64,000 nt of DNA from Owenia fusiformis (lineage: Eukaryota > Annelida > Polychaeta > Sabellida > Oweniidae). The position numbers and the translations under genes are program-made. How positions within the stretch are numbered: the first letter of the stretch is position 1; the number at the start of each line of letters is the position of its first letter. The stretch is from the NCBI GenBank assembly GCA_903813345.2, contig CAIIXF020000007.1, forward strand, positions 5,153,730 through 5,217,729, read 5' to 3'. Positions 48,624 through 59,577 of the stretch are shown piece after piece. The notes beneath the pieces were generated by a model. That model made no database searches, had not been told where the DNA came from, and saw nothing but the letters and a program-made list of their open reading frames with translations.

Positions 48624-48653
48624 TGACGTTCTTCTAATTATACAATGACGTCA
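48624..48653 (-). promoter_or_regulatory. Paired cAMP-response elements upstream of CREB
   Basis: A perfect palindromic CRE, TGACGTCA, lies at 48646-48653. A second CRE core (TGACGTT) lies at 48624-48630. On the minus strand TATAATTA lies between them. They sit about 0.7 kb before the CREB start codon. Vertebrate CREB and CREM/ICER promoters carry CREs for autoregulation; function here is inferred. Confidence 0.45.
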
Positions 48654-49285
48654 GCTCCTAACAGGACTACATGTAACTGCTATAATAAACCTAGAGCGAT
48701 CTTATTAAATGCTAATAGGACATCCTAATATTGATTTTTGCATGTTATCAGCCTTTGTTAAAATATAATAGTTATTACAGTATGACTTATCAAGAAAGTT
48801 TACTGTCTTAGGTATATTTGTAGGCATGCACATTATGTAGTCCTCTTCTATTCCTTTGACATGGGGATCATAATGTTTTCTAGCTTTAATTAAATAAAAA
48901 AGAAGTCAGTGACACCAACTTTTTGAAGCATAGTTATGTGGTCATTTTAATATAAAGAATAAACGAGACGCAGGGCGGGTACATACAACTACCTAAAAGT
49001 AATATGTGTGCACATTTGTTTTTCAGTCCAACTTTCAGGATCTGTACATGGGGTGGGGATTCTTAGTGAAAAGGAATTTTAGTTAACTTTCCAAAGTACA
49101 GTATAGATAAGACTGTTATCATTCTAATTTCATTTTCACTCAGAGTTCAGCATTGATGAACTAAATTTTATTTTAAAGTGGATTCCAAATAATAATGTAG
49201 TATCTCACATAAAACAAGGTTTGTTTTGATTTTAATTCAATAATGCACCATTCAAAAGTTTGTGTGAGACCCCCCACGCGGGCAG

Positions 49286-49338
49286 GGGTGGGGAAATTGA
49301 CAAAAAAAAATTTGGCCCGTTTATCAATTTCCCCACCC
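49286..49338. repeat. Perfect 15-bp inverted repeat
   Basis: GGGTGGGGAAATTGA at 49286-49300 is matched exactly by its reverse complement at 49324-49338, around a 23-base loop with an A9 run. Confidence 0.85.
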
Positions 49339-49467
49339 TTGGAGCAATAAATGTCGTCAAATATTCGCGACCCCCTAGTCCTTCCACCATTTGAAATCTA
49401 TTTTTAAACATCAGATTTCCTTGTTAGTAGACTGATGATCGTAAATGTTGAGGGTCATACACGTGCA

Positions 49468-50020
49468 GTACAATCCCATCAACAGCCATGGCTGGCATAT
49501 TTACAAACAAAGTATATAGCAAAAATGGCAGCCATTTTTCAAAATGGCTGCCTTCTACCATAAGTGTCATTAGACAGTGTGCCATGCTTATAGTATTCAC
49601 ATACCAAATATGAACAAAATCGCTCCACTACTTTTTGAGTTACAGCAAAAATCGTAAAATAACAAGTAAAGGCCGCCATTTTTCAAGATGGCTGCCATGT
49701 GCTTCTTTAATACCTATATTTTTAGCTTTATTAATGTCCTATATAATTTTTTTACATTTAAAACATCTGCTATTACACTTTTACATATTGCACCTAAATT
49801 ACTGTAAAATCTGCACTAAAATGGGCGCCATTTTTAAATGAGCGGCCATTTTGAAAATTGGCTTTCGAGCAGAACTTCTACCCCCATAGGGTATACAGTG
49901 TATGTGTACAAAATATGAACAAAATCGGGCCAACAGTATTTGAGTTATTGCCCGCACAGACGGACGGACGGATGGACGGGGGTGTTCCTTATATCCCCAC
50001 TAACTTCGTTCGATGGGATA
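49468..50020 (-). mobile_element. ATCCCATC-AACGAAG repeat element, reverse copy
   Basis: It starts AATCCCATCAACAGCCATGG and ends CTTCGTTCGATGGGAT. A GACGGACGGACGG microsatellite lies just inside the right end. The reverse complement aligns with 38252-38919. Confidence 0.8.
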
Positions 50021-50339
50021 ATTAGAGACACCATATATGATCAGATTCTTTGCGGAAAGTTCACTTCACATGCTACAATTAATTTATCAATGAAATGTTC
50101 GCTTACGATTTACATATAACCAATAGAGAAGCAGCTTTTTAAATGACGCAATTACCCGCGAAATTAAAAGCCAATGAGAATACAGTCCATCTTTTGACGA
50201 CATTTTCGCAAATTGCTTGAGTTTTGACAAAATGACCCGAGAGACATGGTTTTACTCTTGGTTTGTATCTGTTCAACAAAAATTGAGAACATACCTGTAT
50301 GAACATTTAAACGATCATTTTTTGTGGAATGGGCAGGTG
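50021..50339. other. Short gene-free spacer
   Basis: Nothing recognised between the two repeat blocks. Confidence 0.5.
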
Positions 50340-51306
50340 GATTGTTGCATTTGATGGGTACAAATTTTACACAATTTTTTTTTACGAAAAATGGCCACCA
50401 TTTTGAAAATCAGTGGCCATCTTGAAATTTCATTTTTGAACAAAGCAACTGTGTCCCTAGCCATCATCATATAAAATTTAAACTAAATTCGTTCACTGGT
50501 ATTTGAGTTATCAAAGATTATGTTTTTTTAACGAAAAATTGCCGTCATTTTGAAATAAAGTGGCCATTTTGAAAATTCTTTGTCGAACATAGCAACTGTG
50601 ACCCAAGGCATCATAAAATTTGAACAAATCCGTTCACTGGTATATGAGTTATCAAAGATTACGTTTTTTACGAAAATTGGCCGCCATCTTAAAATTCAGC
50701 CACCATCTTGAAAATAATTTCTTGAACAGAGCAACTGTGTCCCTAGGCATAATCATATAAAATTTCAACCAAATCTGTTCACTGGTATTTGAGTTATCAA
50801 AGATTACGTTTTTTACGAAAAATTGCCGCCATTTTGAAATTAAGCGGCCATCTTGAAAATTTTTGTCGAACATAGCTACTGTGTCCCTAAGCATCATCAT
50901 ATAAAAATTTGAACCAAATCCGTTCACTGGTATTTGAGTTATCAAAGATTACATATTTCTACGAAAAATGGCCGCCATTTTGAAATTAAGTGGCCATCTT
51001 GAAAATCTCTTTTTGTGCGAAACTCCTTTGTCCCTAGGCATCAGCATATAAAATTTGAACCAAATCCGTCACCTTGTATTTGAGTTATCAACGATTACAT
51101 TTTTTATGAAAAATGGTGGCCATTTTGAATTGAGAGGCCATATTGAAAATTCCTTCTCGAGCAGAGGTCCTACACTCATAAGGCATAAGCCTATAAAATT
51201 TGAACCAAATCTGTCAACCGGTATTGGAGTTATCGCCCGGACACATGGACAAACGAACGGACGGACGGCTTCTCTATATCCCCTCGAACTTCTTTCGGTG
51301 GGATAA
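50340..51306 (-). repeat. ~145-bp tandem array (GGCCATCTTGAAAAT / GAGTTATCAAAGATTAC)
   Basis: GGTATTTGAGTTATCAAAG recurs at about 50498, 50639, 50784, 50929, 51075 and 51220, a 141-146 base period. Each unit carries GCCGCCATTTTGAAA and GGCCATCTTGAAAA. The right end has GAACGGACGGACGG and TTCGGTGGGAT, as in the element at 49468-50020. This is an internally expanded member of the same family. Confidence 0.9.
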
Positions 51307-51660
51307 AAATACTAAGCCACCAATTTGAAGTTTCTCTACTGAACTCCAAATAACATATTATGCTGCATGCTGAACGAAAAAGGAAAAAGTTATATTCAAT
51401 TATCTTTTAAATATGTTTCTTATCCTGCCGCAATGACTGGAGTAGGAAAGAACCGTTATACCTAAAATTGTCTCTGAATGGTGCCTCCGCTGGCTTTAGA
51501 CAGGTTTGTTCAGTAAGGCTAGGCCTTTATTGGCAGAAATCGGGCCAATTCACAAAATAGTGACATAACCTCAAAATACAATTCTGTTAAATACCAAGTG
51601 AGCAATTAAAGCACTACTACTAGGGAAACCCCCAGAGCTTCAGAGATGACAGTCATAATT

Positions 51661-51868
51661 CAGGCGCGTAACGAGGCATATGCAAGGGTACGCAGTACCC
51701 TTAATGATGGAGCAAAAGATAAATTGTTGTAAAATAAAAAAAGCATTTGAAAAATATTTTGTTTTTACAAACGGTCCAAAATCAAAAAATTTCAGGGGGC
51801 ATGCCCCGAATCCCCCTAGTTTTGTTCGACCTCGTGTACCTGCTATCAAAATCCTGGTTACGCTGCTG
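51661..51868. mobile_element. 208-bp MITE, CAGGCGCGTAAC termini
   Basis: The left end CAGGCGCGTAACGAGG and the right end (reverse complement CAGCAGCGTAACCAGG) match at 13 of 16 positions. The uninterrupted copy near 21260 shows the empty site. Two mirror-image frames of 85-87 codons cover it and are not genes. Confidence 0.75.
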
Positions 51869-52018
51869 TTATTACATCTCTTACTTACCAACTTCATTTG
51901 TCAGAATTTTCACCGTCTAGTTTACAAATACAACACGTCATAGACGAGTGACTAGTACGAGTGACACTGTAACACACCAGAAATTAACATATAATTTGAA
52001 GCGTGTTTAGAAAATTTT

Positions 52019-52132
52019 GAACCAAATCCGTCACCTTGTATTTGAGTTATCAACGATAACATTTCTTATGAAAAATGGTGGCCATTTTGAATTGAGAGGC
52101 CATATTGAAAATTCCTTCTCGAGCAGAGGTCC
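52019..52132 (+). repeat. 114-bp templated copy of 51057-51170
   Basis: The block begins GAACCAAATCCGTCACC and ends CGAGCAGAGGTCC. It has the same length as 51057-51170 and differs from it at two positions by my reading. Confidence 0.9.
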
Positions 52133-52200
52133 CGCCAATGAATGACGTCATTTGTCTGTTGATTTCACCAATCAGCTACCATTTGCATTCGTTTGACTTC

Positions 52201-53010
52201 ACTTCTTAAAAGAGAGCTTCGTCTTCACTCTTTCAAACTAGAATAAACCTGTGAACTCACCGCGCCAATCAGTGTTCGTCGGCCAAATTTGATCGACTAT
52301 CTATATATGGTCATTCCTTCTGATGTAATCGTTGAGCCCTACTAGGTTACTCGAGTCTCTAGCCAATACTTGGCTAGAGGGGATTTCACCTGGAATACTG
52401 TGAACTCCATTTGAAAAAGCTGGCCGCCGTGTCATAAATTTATTGAATATTTTAAAAATCGCCATATAAATAAATCATTAATCATCGACGAAATGTCGTT
52501 AACGTCTGACATTAGTAAGTGGCTGTAAATTCTAAGTTAGCGATCCAGAAGATGTGAACTAATACACTGATCACTTTATGTGTGTTTTGGAATTTTTGGT
52601 GAGGTAATAAGACCAAAACTCGCAATTCAAATTGTGATGTGGAATTGTGAGTTTGGCGGACATATGATTTCAAATTTTATGATTACGACATGACCAGTTG
52701 TTCATGCAGGAATATATCTTTACTGGAAGGCCACGATACAGTGGCCTTAGAAGAAGGTAACTACTAGGCAGAGTGTAGTTTAACTAGACTCTGCACGCAG
52801 GGTACTAATCAGCGACTATGTCATCTTTGAACCCTGGGGTTATTCCCCCTGTTGGCCTAGCTAGACTAGTCTATAATTGAGACTTACTTACTTCAAACAA
52901 TGTCTCTATATTCAAGTTAGACTAGTAAACTTACCGAAAAGTACATTGGCTAGACCCGATGGATCATCTCGGCTAAATCAAGACAATCTCGAATCTGGAT
53001 TGAGAATTTT
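52201..53010. other. Gene-free stretch; possible CREB leader exon region
   Basis: A strong minus-strand donor, GCG|GTGAGT, lies at 52261/52260. A plus-strand ATG (52493) sits 22 bases before a GTAAGT. Both are unproven. A fragment of the 21232-21600 repeat recurs at about 52808-52856. Confidence 0.4.
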
Positions 53011-53999
53011 CACAGGGGTTTGTCTGGAGGGTCGGGCAAGCCCTCCAATACTAGTCTACTGTTATAAAGAGTTTAAGGGAGCTCGATTTTGATGCTTCCT
53101 GAAATTTGTAGAAAATGATTGTTAGATATATCCAGTAAAAATATATGGAATCCTTTCAACAATCAACATGCTGATTCAAACAACACTACAGAGTAAAGTT
53201 ACCCAAAATGGTAGCAATCCATCCACTAGTTGCTGAGAAATCTGAAGAATATGTAAAGAAGTGTTTAAAATGAAAATAATGGCAATTTTCACCTCACGAT
53301 TATTAGCTCCAGAGTAGATTTCTTAAAATTTCTAAAAATCGGTAGTTCCTAGAGTTCTTTGTTTCCTTAGGTTCATTTCCCTATATTATTTTTAACGAAG
53401 GACAGCCTATAACGACTGCTACGCAAAATAGATGCATGAAATTATGTTTCGAAACTGAAAATGTGTTCCATGCGCAGTTGCGTTCAATCCAGCAATTTGA
53501 TTAGTTCATATTACATGAACGCATGCGCAATGACCACATATTTTTCTAGATAGATGTCACTTGCGTTCATTATTTCACACCAGTCCCTTCCCATGATGCA
53601 CCTAATATTGCGGGAATATTTTCCTTTAGTGATAAAACAAATAACTCTCATCTTCGAAACATGTTTTCCGTTCCTTAGCAATAATCTTTCATTTGGTACC
53701 GATCCAAACGCCGAAAAGTAATTTGAATCGTTCTGAATCGTGGGAATGAAGAACTTTCTTTTTAGCACATGCGCATAGAACTAGTGGATGGATTGCTACC
53801 ATTTTGGGTAACTTTACTCTGTAGTGTTGTTTGAATCAGCATGTTGATTGTTGAAAGGATTCCATATATTTTTACTGGATATATCTAACAATCATTTTCT
53901 ACAAATTTCAGGAAGCATCAAAATCGAGCTCCCTTAAACTCTTTATAACAGTAGACTAGTATCGGAGGGCTTGCCCGACCCTCCAGACAAACCCCTGTG
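53011..53999. mobile_element. 989-bp element with 221-bp terminal inverted repeats
   Basis: Arms 53011-53231 and 53779-53999 are reverse complements with one mismatch that I can see (53047, A versus G). The ends are CACAGGGGTTTGTC and GACAAACCCCTGTG. AGAATTTT is duplicated on both sides (53003-53010 and 54000-54007), an 8-base target duplication. The 547-base interior has no recognisable protein. Confidence 0.95.
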
Positions 54000-55198
54000 A
54001 GAATTTTTAACACTTTTAGTCAACACAAACACCAATCATAGGATGAAAAGGACCATAACACCCCAGTCACATTTCCTGCGGCCGCTGTGCGGCCTATCAT
54101 TTCTGCGGCCAGTAACATTTCTACCCTCGCCATGGAATTTCTGCGCTCTCATACTTTTGCAGTCACATTTCCCACGGCAGCCGCACGGTGAATTTAAGAT
54201 TTCTGTTGATAAATAATACTTTTTTCATTTTATTTACGTCGGGACAATTTATAAATGTTATTCATAGTGCTAGGATGTAATTAACCAAACCCGTCTGGCC
54301 CAGTTATCTACTCCTGACGTCGTAGATCTGGGCCAGACTAGCTCCAATGCAAAAAAAAGGGGTATTTACTCCGGAAAAAACATGTCGCTGAATCATCACT
54401 AATTATTCATTCCCTATTAGCCATCCAACCAAAACATCGGGCTCCATGTAAACCCAAGTATTTATTTGAAATAAAGGGTACATAACTTACACGTAAATGT
54501 GGTGTTTTGTTTGTCATATTGATGTTGAAATGGCAGTACTGTCAACCTCCAAAGATTTTCTCGCGGGACAGATTTTTTAGACACAGTGCCCAAAATTCGC
54601 GGGATTTTGCGGGACATCTACTAAATTCGCGGGATTTCACGGGACATTCAAGGGATTTGCGTGATTGCGCCAATAGGCCAATTTTTTTTATCAAATTCGC
54701 GGGATTTCGCGGGACAATTCGAGGGACAAACACCCTAATTGCGGGACAGTTAACAGGTTTACCACAAAAAAACTTCATAGAGGGACAGATTTTTTAGACA
54801 AAGTACCCTAAATTTGCGGGATTTCGCGGGACATCCACCTAAATTTGCAGGATGTCCCGGGACATTCAAGGGATTTGCGTGATTGGGACTAATGTAAAAG
54901 CGTGTAAAAGTACTTAAATCAAACTTTCAGATACTGATAAATCAAATATAATGCACCTTACATTGTAACTTAAATAAACGTCAACACAATTTCACAAAAT
55001 ACGTACGCATAGGAATATTATTAAACTTTATTGTAATTCATCAAAAACAAAAACCATGCTTCAGGTGTGAGTACCGTAATCTAACACGAAATTCAAAAAT
55101 TCGGAACAATACTTTGCACTTCTGGCGTCGTGACCAACTATGAAACGCTTACCCCCATAATGTTATATATTTAAATGTACCTATTCATATACTGTAGG

Positions 55199-55225
55199 CA
55201 TGGGCTTTCAAATTGAAAGCCCATG
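55199..55225. repeat. 27-base near-perfect palindrome
   Basis: CATGGGCTTTCAA and TTGAAAGCCCATG flank one central A. Confidence 0.9.
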
Positions 55226-55284
55226 ATATAGGGGTTCGATTAATCTACATCAAATTATAGGGAATGAGGTTACTTTTCTAGATA

Positions 55285-55524
55285 GGGTTTGTAGAAAAAA
55301 CCGGGTACCGGGTAGTAAATCCTCCATGCTTGGTTCAAACTTGGATGTTACATACATTTTTGTAAATTCAAAACAAATCTTACACGTTTTCTCATAATCT
55401 AATTATGCTATATATTCGTATTTTTCGTTTTTTGGGTACCCGTTTTTTTGACCGGGTACCGGGTTCCAAGTTTGAACCCAGCATGGAGGATTTACTACCC
55501 GCTACCCTGTTTTTCTACAAACCC
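55285..55524. mobile_element. 240-bp MITE nested in the 2081-bp element, 10-bp target duplication
   Basis: The ends GGGTTTGTAG and CTACAAACCC lead into mirrored arms of about 60 bases, through GTAGTAAATCCTCCATGC. TTTCTAGATA is duplicated exactly at 55275-55284 and 55525-55534. Confidence 0.93.
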
Positions 55525-56639
55525 TTTCTAGATATCAGCGTCCATTTATTGTAACTCGCGTTTGCTAACATTTGCTCAGTTCTGAGATGAAGGTCACACA
55601 GGTAGTAAAAAGGCCAACGTTGGAACTATTTGTGACCTACATCCCTATTTTCGTAATTAAAATGAAAGTGGAACCCTTTGATACCAAACAACAGCATGCT
55701 AGGTACTTAAAATTAGGTAAACTTTACTCCTCAAAAGTGCAAAAACTTAGCTTCTTATATAAGATAAGATAATCACAATATAGGGAACAATTTCGGAAAT
55801 TCGCGGAGGTCAAAGCTACATTTGCGGGACATTGCGGGACACGCGAATTAGCCTTATTTTGATCAAATTCGCGGGATAATCCCGCCATTCGCGGGACACT
55901 TGACAGCTCTGAAATGGGCCCAACATTTCGTTAATATTTCGTTAGTTCTCCGCACCGAATAAAGTCACGTGATGTGACGTAACACGAGTGTGACGCGATA
56001 ATTTTTTAACTTTCATGGAACGAAAATACATTTCCCGGGAATCAATACATTCCAAATATTACGATTTGTTCAACAGATTTGTTATCAAAACGTAGAGAAC
56101 TTTATAAAACGGACGTATCTATGTTGTATTTAGACTGGAAAGAAATATGGTGGACATTAAATACGATTTTTCAATTTGTTGAACTGACCGAATGTAGGGG
56201 AAGTCGTCCTATCATCGGCACGTATCCTATATCAGCACGTATTATACATTGAAAAACCAGTGTGTTTTTTCCGGAGTAAATACCCCTTTTTTTGCATTGG
56301 AGCTAGTCTGGCCCAGATCTACGAGTACGGGAGTAGATAACTGGGCCAGACGGGTTTGGTTAGGATGTAATATCAAATGAAAAGTGATCGTGGAACATTG
56401 ACAAATAATGATTCAATCTTGTTTAGCCAGTTGATTTCTACGGGGACCTCAGAAATGAACAAAAATTATAACTCCGAGTTATAATTTCTACGCCTTCCCT
56501 GCGGCCTGTAAAAATCTGCATTCGCCGTACGGCGGCCGCAAGGCGAGCGTAGTTTTACTACGCTCGCCGCAGAAATTCACCGATTTAATTGATCTGCGGT
56601 CGACTTGCGACCACCGTGCGACAAATGTGACTGGGGTGT

Positions 56640-58084
56640 AAGCCTAGGCCTAGATCTAACAACACGGAGAAAAATGTTCAACGAAAAGCAACTCACTGCA
56701 AATTCATGATTGATGAAAATACAACTTCCTGATAAATCTGATCTCAAAAAATTACCTTTTCATCCATTTTTCTTCTGACATTGAAATTATCAATCTATTC
56801 CGATTCGAAATTTGTCAAATTTTCAGTGAAAATGACCAATTTACTCCATCCCAAAAGGACCATGTGCCAATGTTGATATTAGTGAATGAAACGGCTTACC
56901 AGTTACGTTCTTTTCGTCACCAACTTTGAAGCAATTCAACTGGATAGCAGAGATGTCTACGTAGTGGCCACGTCAAACTACACGAAAAGCGTCACAGTCT
57001 TGAATAACAAAGCCCAAGCACCTGCTTACTATGCAAATATCACTCCGCATAAAGAGAAACTCATTCTATGATTCGCCGAATCTAAGTAAATGACGTCATT
57101 ACTGACCCAAATTGGTGCTACTTTATTGACCTCAAGATATGAAGTTTGTTAGAAATATTAAACAGCCGTCGTCATTATCGCAACAAGCAAATAACATAGT
57201 TGTTTTTACAATAATTCAAGATATAGGAATAATCAAATCAATTTAAACACTAGGATTTTATTCTTTTGCAGATTATATCCTTGTGCGCAAGACTATCTAT
57301 TAGTATGAAAAGGTTCAGCGGGAATGATTCATTTGATTCATGGCAGCATTGAATGCCACCCTGCGAAAATGAGTTTCAAGCATTCATGTATCCAAAAGAG
57401 CTCAAAAGATTATATACCTCCATGGTTGAAGTAAACCATAGATTAAACCTTTCTATTGAAATGATTCCATTTTATTCTGATTTACTTTTCCATGGTTTCA
57501 ATTAGCATATTTGTATGTAAGTTATAACTCACTCCCGGGAATTCCGTCACGAATTTATGAAGGCACGGTCAACTGAGTTTTCAGGGCTTTTCAGGGCATG
57601 GTCATACTACAATTATACAAAACCACATTTATACCTCCTGCAAAGTTATTGGGTTGTGATGGTTGCGATGTTAATAGTTTTCAAGAGCTCTTTAGTTTTC
57701 TTATCTTTGCGGCATTTTCAATGACCCGAAATTAGCCAAGCCTGGCTAGCTATTTTGGCCTAAACACATGTTGGCTCATGTTCGAAGCTATCTTGTGCTT
57801 GAAACAATTAAAAATATTAAAAATGTATCAAATTTCGGCTGGCTACAATTCTCCAACCCCGGGTCTCCAACACAGTGGCGTGACCTTACATAATCTTTTA
57901 ATGTTAATGCTGACAGCTTTATGTTCAATTAGGTAGATGGAAGATGGAGGAATCCATATTAAATTGATTTATATGACATAATGTAGGATAGGAACTTGTT
58001 TTCCTCAGACATGTTAGAAAAGTACGTCCTTATTTAAAGGCAGAATCAGATCTATGGGGGTAACAAAATGACAAGCAACATATA
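56640..58084. other. Gene-free stretch with a CRE
   Basis: TGACGTCA lies at 57091-57098. A 61-codon plus-strand frame at 56886-57071 has no recognisable domain. Nothing else stands out. Confidence 0.5.
57091..57098. promoter_or_regulatory. Palindromic CRE (TGACGTCA)
   Basis: An exact 8-base CRE. On the minus strand, half-sites TGACGCTT, TGACGTGG and TGACGAA follow within about 180 bases. It could belong to a distal CREB promoter, but no start site can be shown. Confidence 0.35.
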
Positions 58085-58362
58085 CAGGGTGGTCCAAAAA
58101 ATGGGACACTCGTTTTTCGAAAATAGAGTGTCAAAAAAACTTGGTTTTTGCTACTTTATGAAAACCTGTTTCGAAACGAAAATGACGCCATTTATATTAT
58201 GGACGCTGGTTGACAGACATTAAAGATAAATTTGAATTTATGATATAACAAATTAAAGATAAGTAAATTCCCTATCCACTGGTATATAATATGACATGTT
58301 TTCATCAAGAAAATCAATATCTATTTTCGAAATACGAGTGTCCCATTTTTTGGACCACCCTG
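58085..58362. mobile_element. 278-bp mariner-like MITE
   Basis: CAGGGTGGTCCAAAAAATGG at the left is mirrored at the right end over about 43 bases with one mismatch. TA flanks both sides (58083-58084 and 58363-58364). Same terminal style as the 5.2 kb element at 4209. Confidence 0.92.
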
Positions 58363-59577
58363 TACAATTGACCTACCAATTCTAGTCCTTGCAATCTCAA
58401 ATACAAAATCTCCAAAAAGATCTTCGATATAAATTGGTGAAGTTATGATGGATTAAAAGTGCAAAAATGGGTGAAAAATGTTAAAATTCTCCCAAATAAT
58501 AAGAATGGTAACCATTCTTATAGAAAAATAATACATTATTGTAAAAATCTTTAGTTTTCCCGAAATAAAATGTGTACTTTGGGGATTTTTAGGAAATATA
58601 CATATGACGTGCACGGACCTGGGGACAATTCGGGAAATACGGGCTAATCTCAGCTTTAAGCGTTAATATCTGCCTTATTTAAAAAGCTAACTATGTGCAT
58701 TATATATCATTTTGAAGTATTTTTTATTCGCATTTCACTGAAATTATTTTTCTATGAAAAGTTTGATGGGATCTACCATAATTTTGAAGTTAAATGCACT
58801 CCGACATCGTCAAATACGCTGTGAAGGCGTAACATTTCACGCTTACACGGTTCGTTGAAATCGGGATAACTTTTGAAATACTGATCAGAATTTTACTAAA
58901 ATTTCACATTTTATTCATTGAAACATGTGCTTTTGTGACGTCACAATTGCCTAGCGGCTACAGTTCAAATCGTCTTATATGAACGCTTTTAAGATTTTGA
59001 AAATTGTGTAAGGTTTTGAAGGCGAAGGAGACAAGCAATACGTTTACCTTTATTTAACCTTCTAATTTAGGTCTGATTTCAAAAAAAAATTAACTGCACA
59101 ATATTGTCATGGCGAAATTTACAAAACAATAACCGATTTCTTTATTTTTCAAATAATAAGAGAATAGGAGTTGCTTATAGAGACTTGAAAAAATGTAACG
59201 CATCAATTTTTTACCACAAATCCCATACATATCAATTTTTACTAACGCCCCGAGTGGAGTTCCTGACCGTTTTTCAAAAATCAAAAACATTTTAGAAATA
59301 TTGTCCTCGAGATCTTGTTGCTCTGTGAATTTTACCAGGATTGAAAAAGAATAAAGCATCTTATTTTTAGGTTGACCAAACTTGACAAAATGTAACGCTT
59401 GTCGTTTTTGACGTTATAATGCTGATTGCGCCCTATACTGCCCATTGTATTGTTTTGGTATTTTGACGCCTAAATGTTACTCTAATTGTCCCCAGTTTCG
59501 TGCGACGTGTAACATGAAAAGGAATGACACAAGCCAGAACTATTCTAAAATTGAAACAATTTTTTGTTTGGCTGCTC
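58363..59577. other. Gene-free stretch
   Basis: No supported exon. It has a palindromic CRE at 58936-58943 and overlapping sense and antisense frames at 59090-59359 with no family resemblance. Confidence 0.5.

Larger units (their letters stand above)
47942..49467. other. CREB upstream region (intron or promoter), gene-free
   Basis: No coding exon seen. It contains the CRE pair near 48624-48653 and the hairpin at 49286-49338. A non-coding CREB exon must lie here or beyond. Confidence 0.5.
51624..52200 (+). repeat. Dispersed repeat copy carrying two insertions
   Basis: Aligned with the copy at 21232-21600, this one has extra blocks at 51661-51868 and 52019-52132. It includes the same palindromic CRE (52143-52150). 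Confidence 0.75.
54282..56362. mobile_element. 2081-bp element with ~100-bp inverted repeats and 9-bp target duplication
   Basis: The ends TAACCAAACCCGTCTGG and CCAGACGGGTTTGGTTA extend to about 100 mirrored bases with few mismatches. GGATGTAAT flanks both sides (54273-54281 and 56363-56371). Nine-base duplications and long arms fit Mutator-like elements. Inside is a roughly 217-base tandem duplication of GCGGGATTTCGCGGGAC-type sequence (54563 and 54782), with a related block at about 55790-55910. No transposase. Confidence 0.92.
54058..56639. mobile_element. Outer element of a three-level nest (ACACCCCAGTCACATTT ends)
   Basis: ACACCCCAGTCACATTT (54058-54074) is mirrored exactly at 56623-56639. 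Removing the inner element leaves about 490 bases rich in CTGCGGCC-type sequence, including the perfect hairpin GGCGAGCGTAGT / ACTACGCTCGCC (56542-56568). No clear target duplication. Confidence 0.75.

Noticed and set aside
51640-51943. Overlapping sense and antisense ORFs (85 and 87 codons)
   Set aside because: They coincide with the 208-bp MITE and mirror each other.
53511-53768. 85-codon minus-strand ORF inside the 989-bp element as a transposase remnant
   Set aside because: No catalytic motif or family resemblance, and it is too short.
54507-54797. 96-codon ORF with Arg/Asp/Phe repeats
   Set aside because: It follows the GCGGGATTTCGCGGGAC repeat of the 2081-bp element.
55226-55260. GGGGTTCGATTAA as a tRNA T-arm
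   Set aside because: No acceptor stem, D-arm or anticodon stem can be drawn around it.
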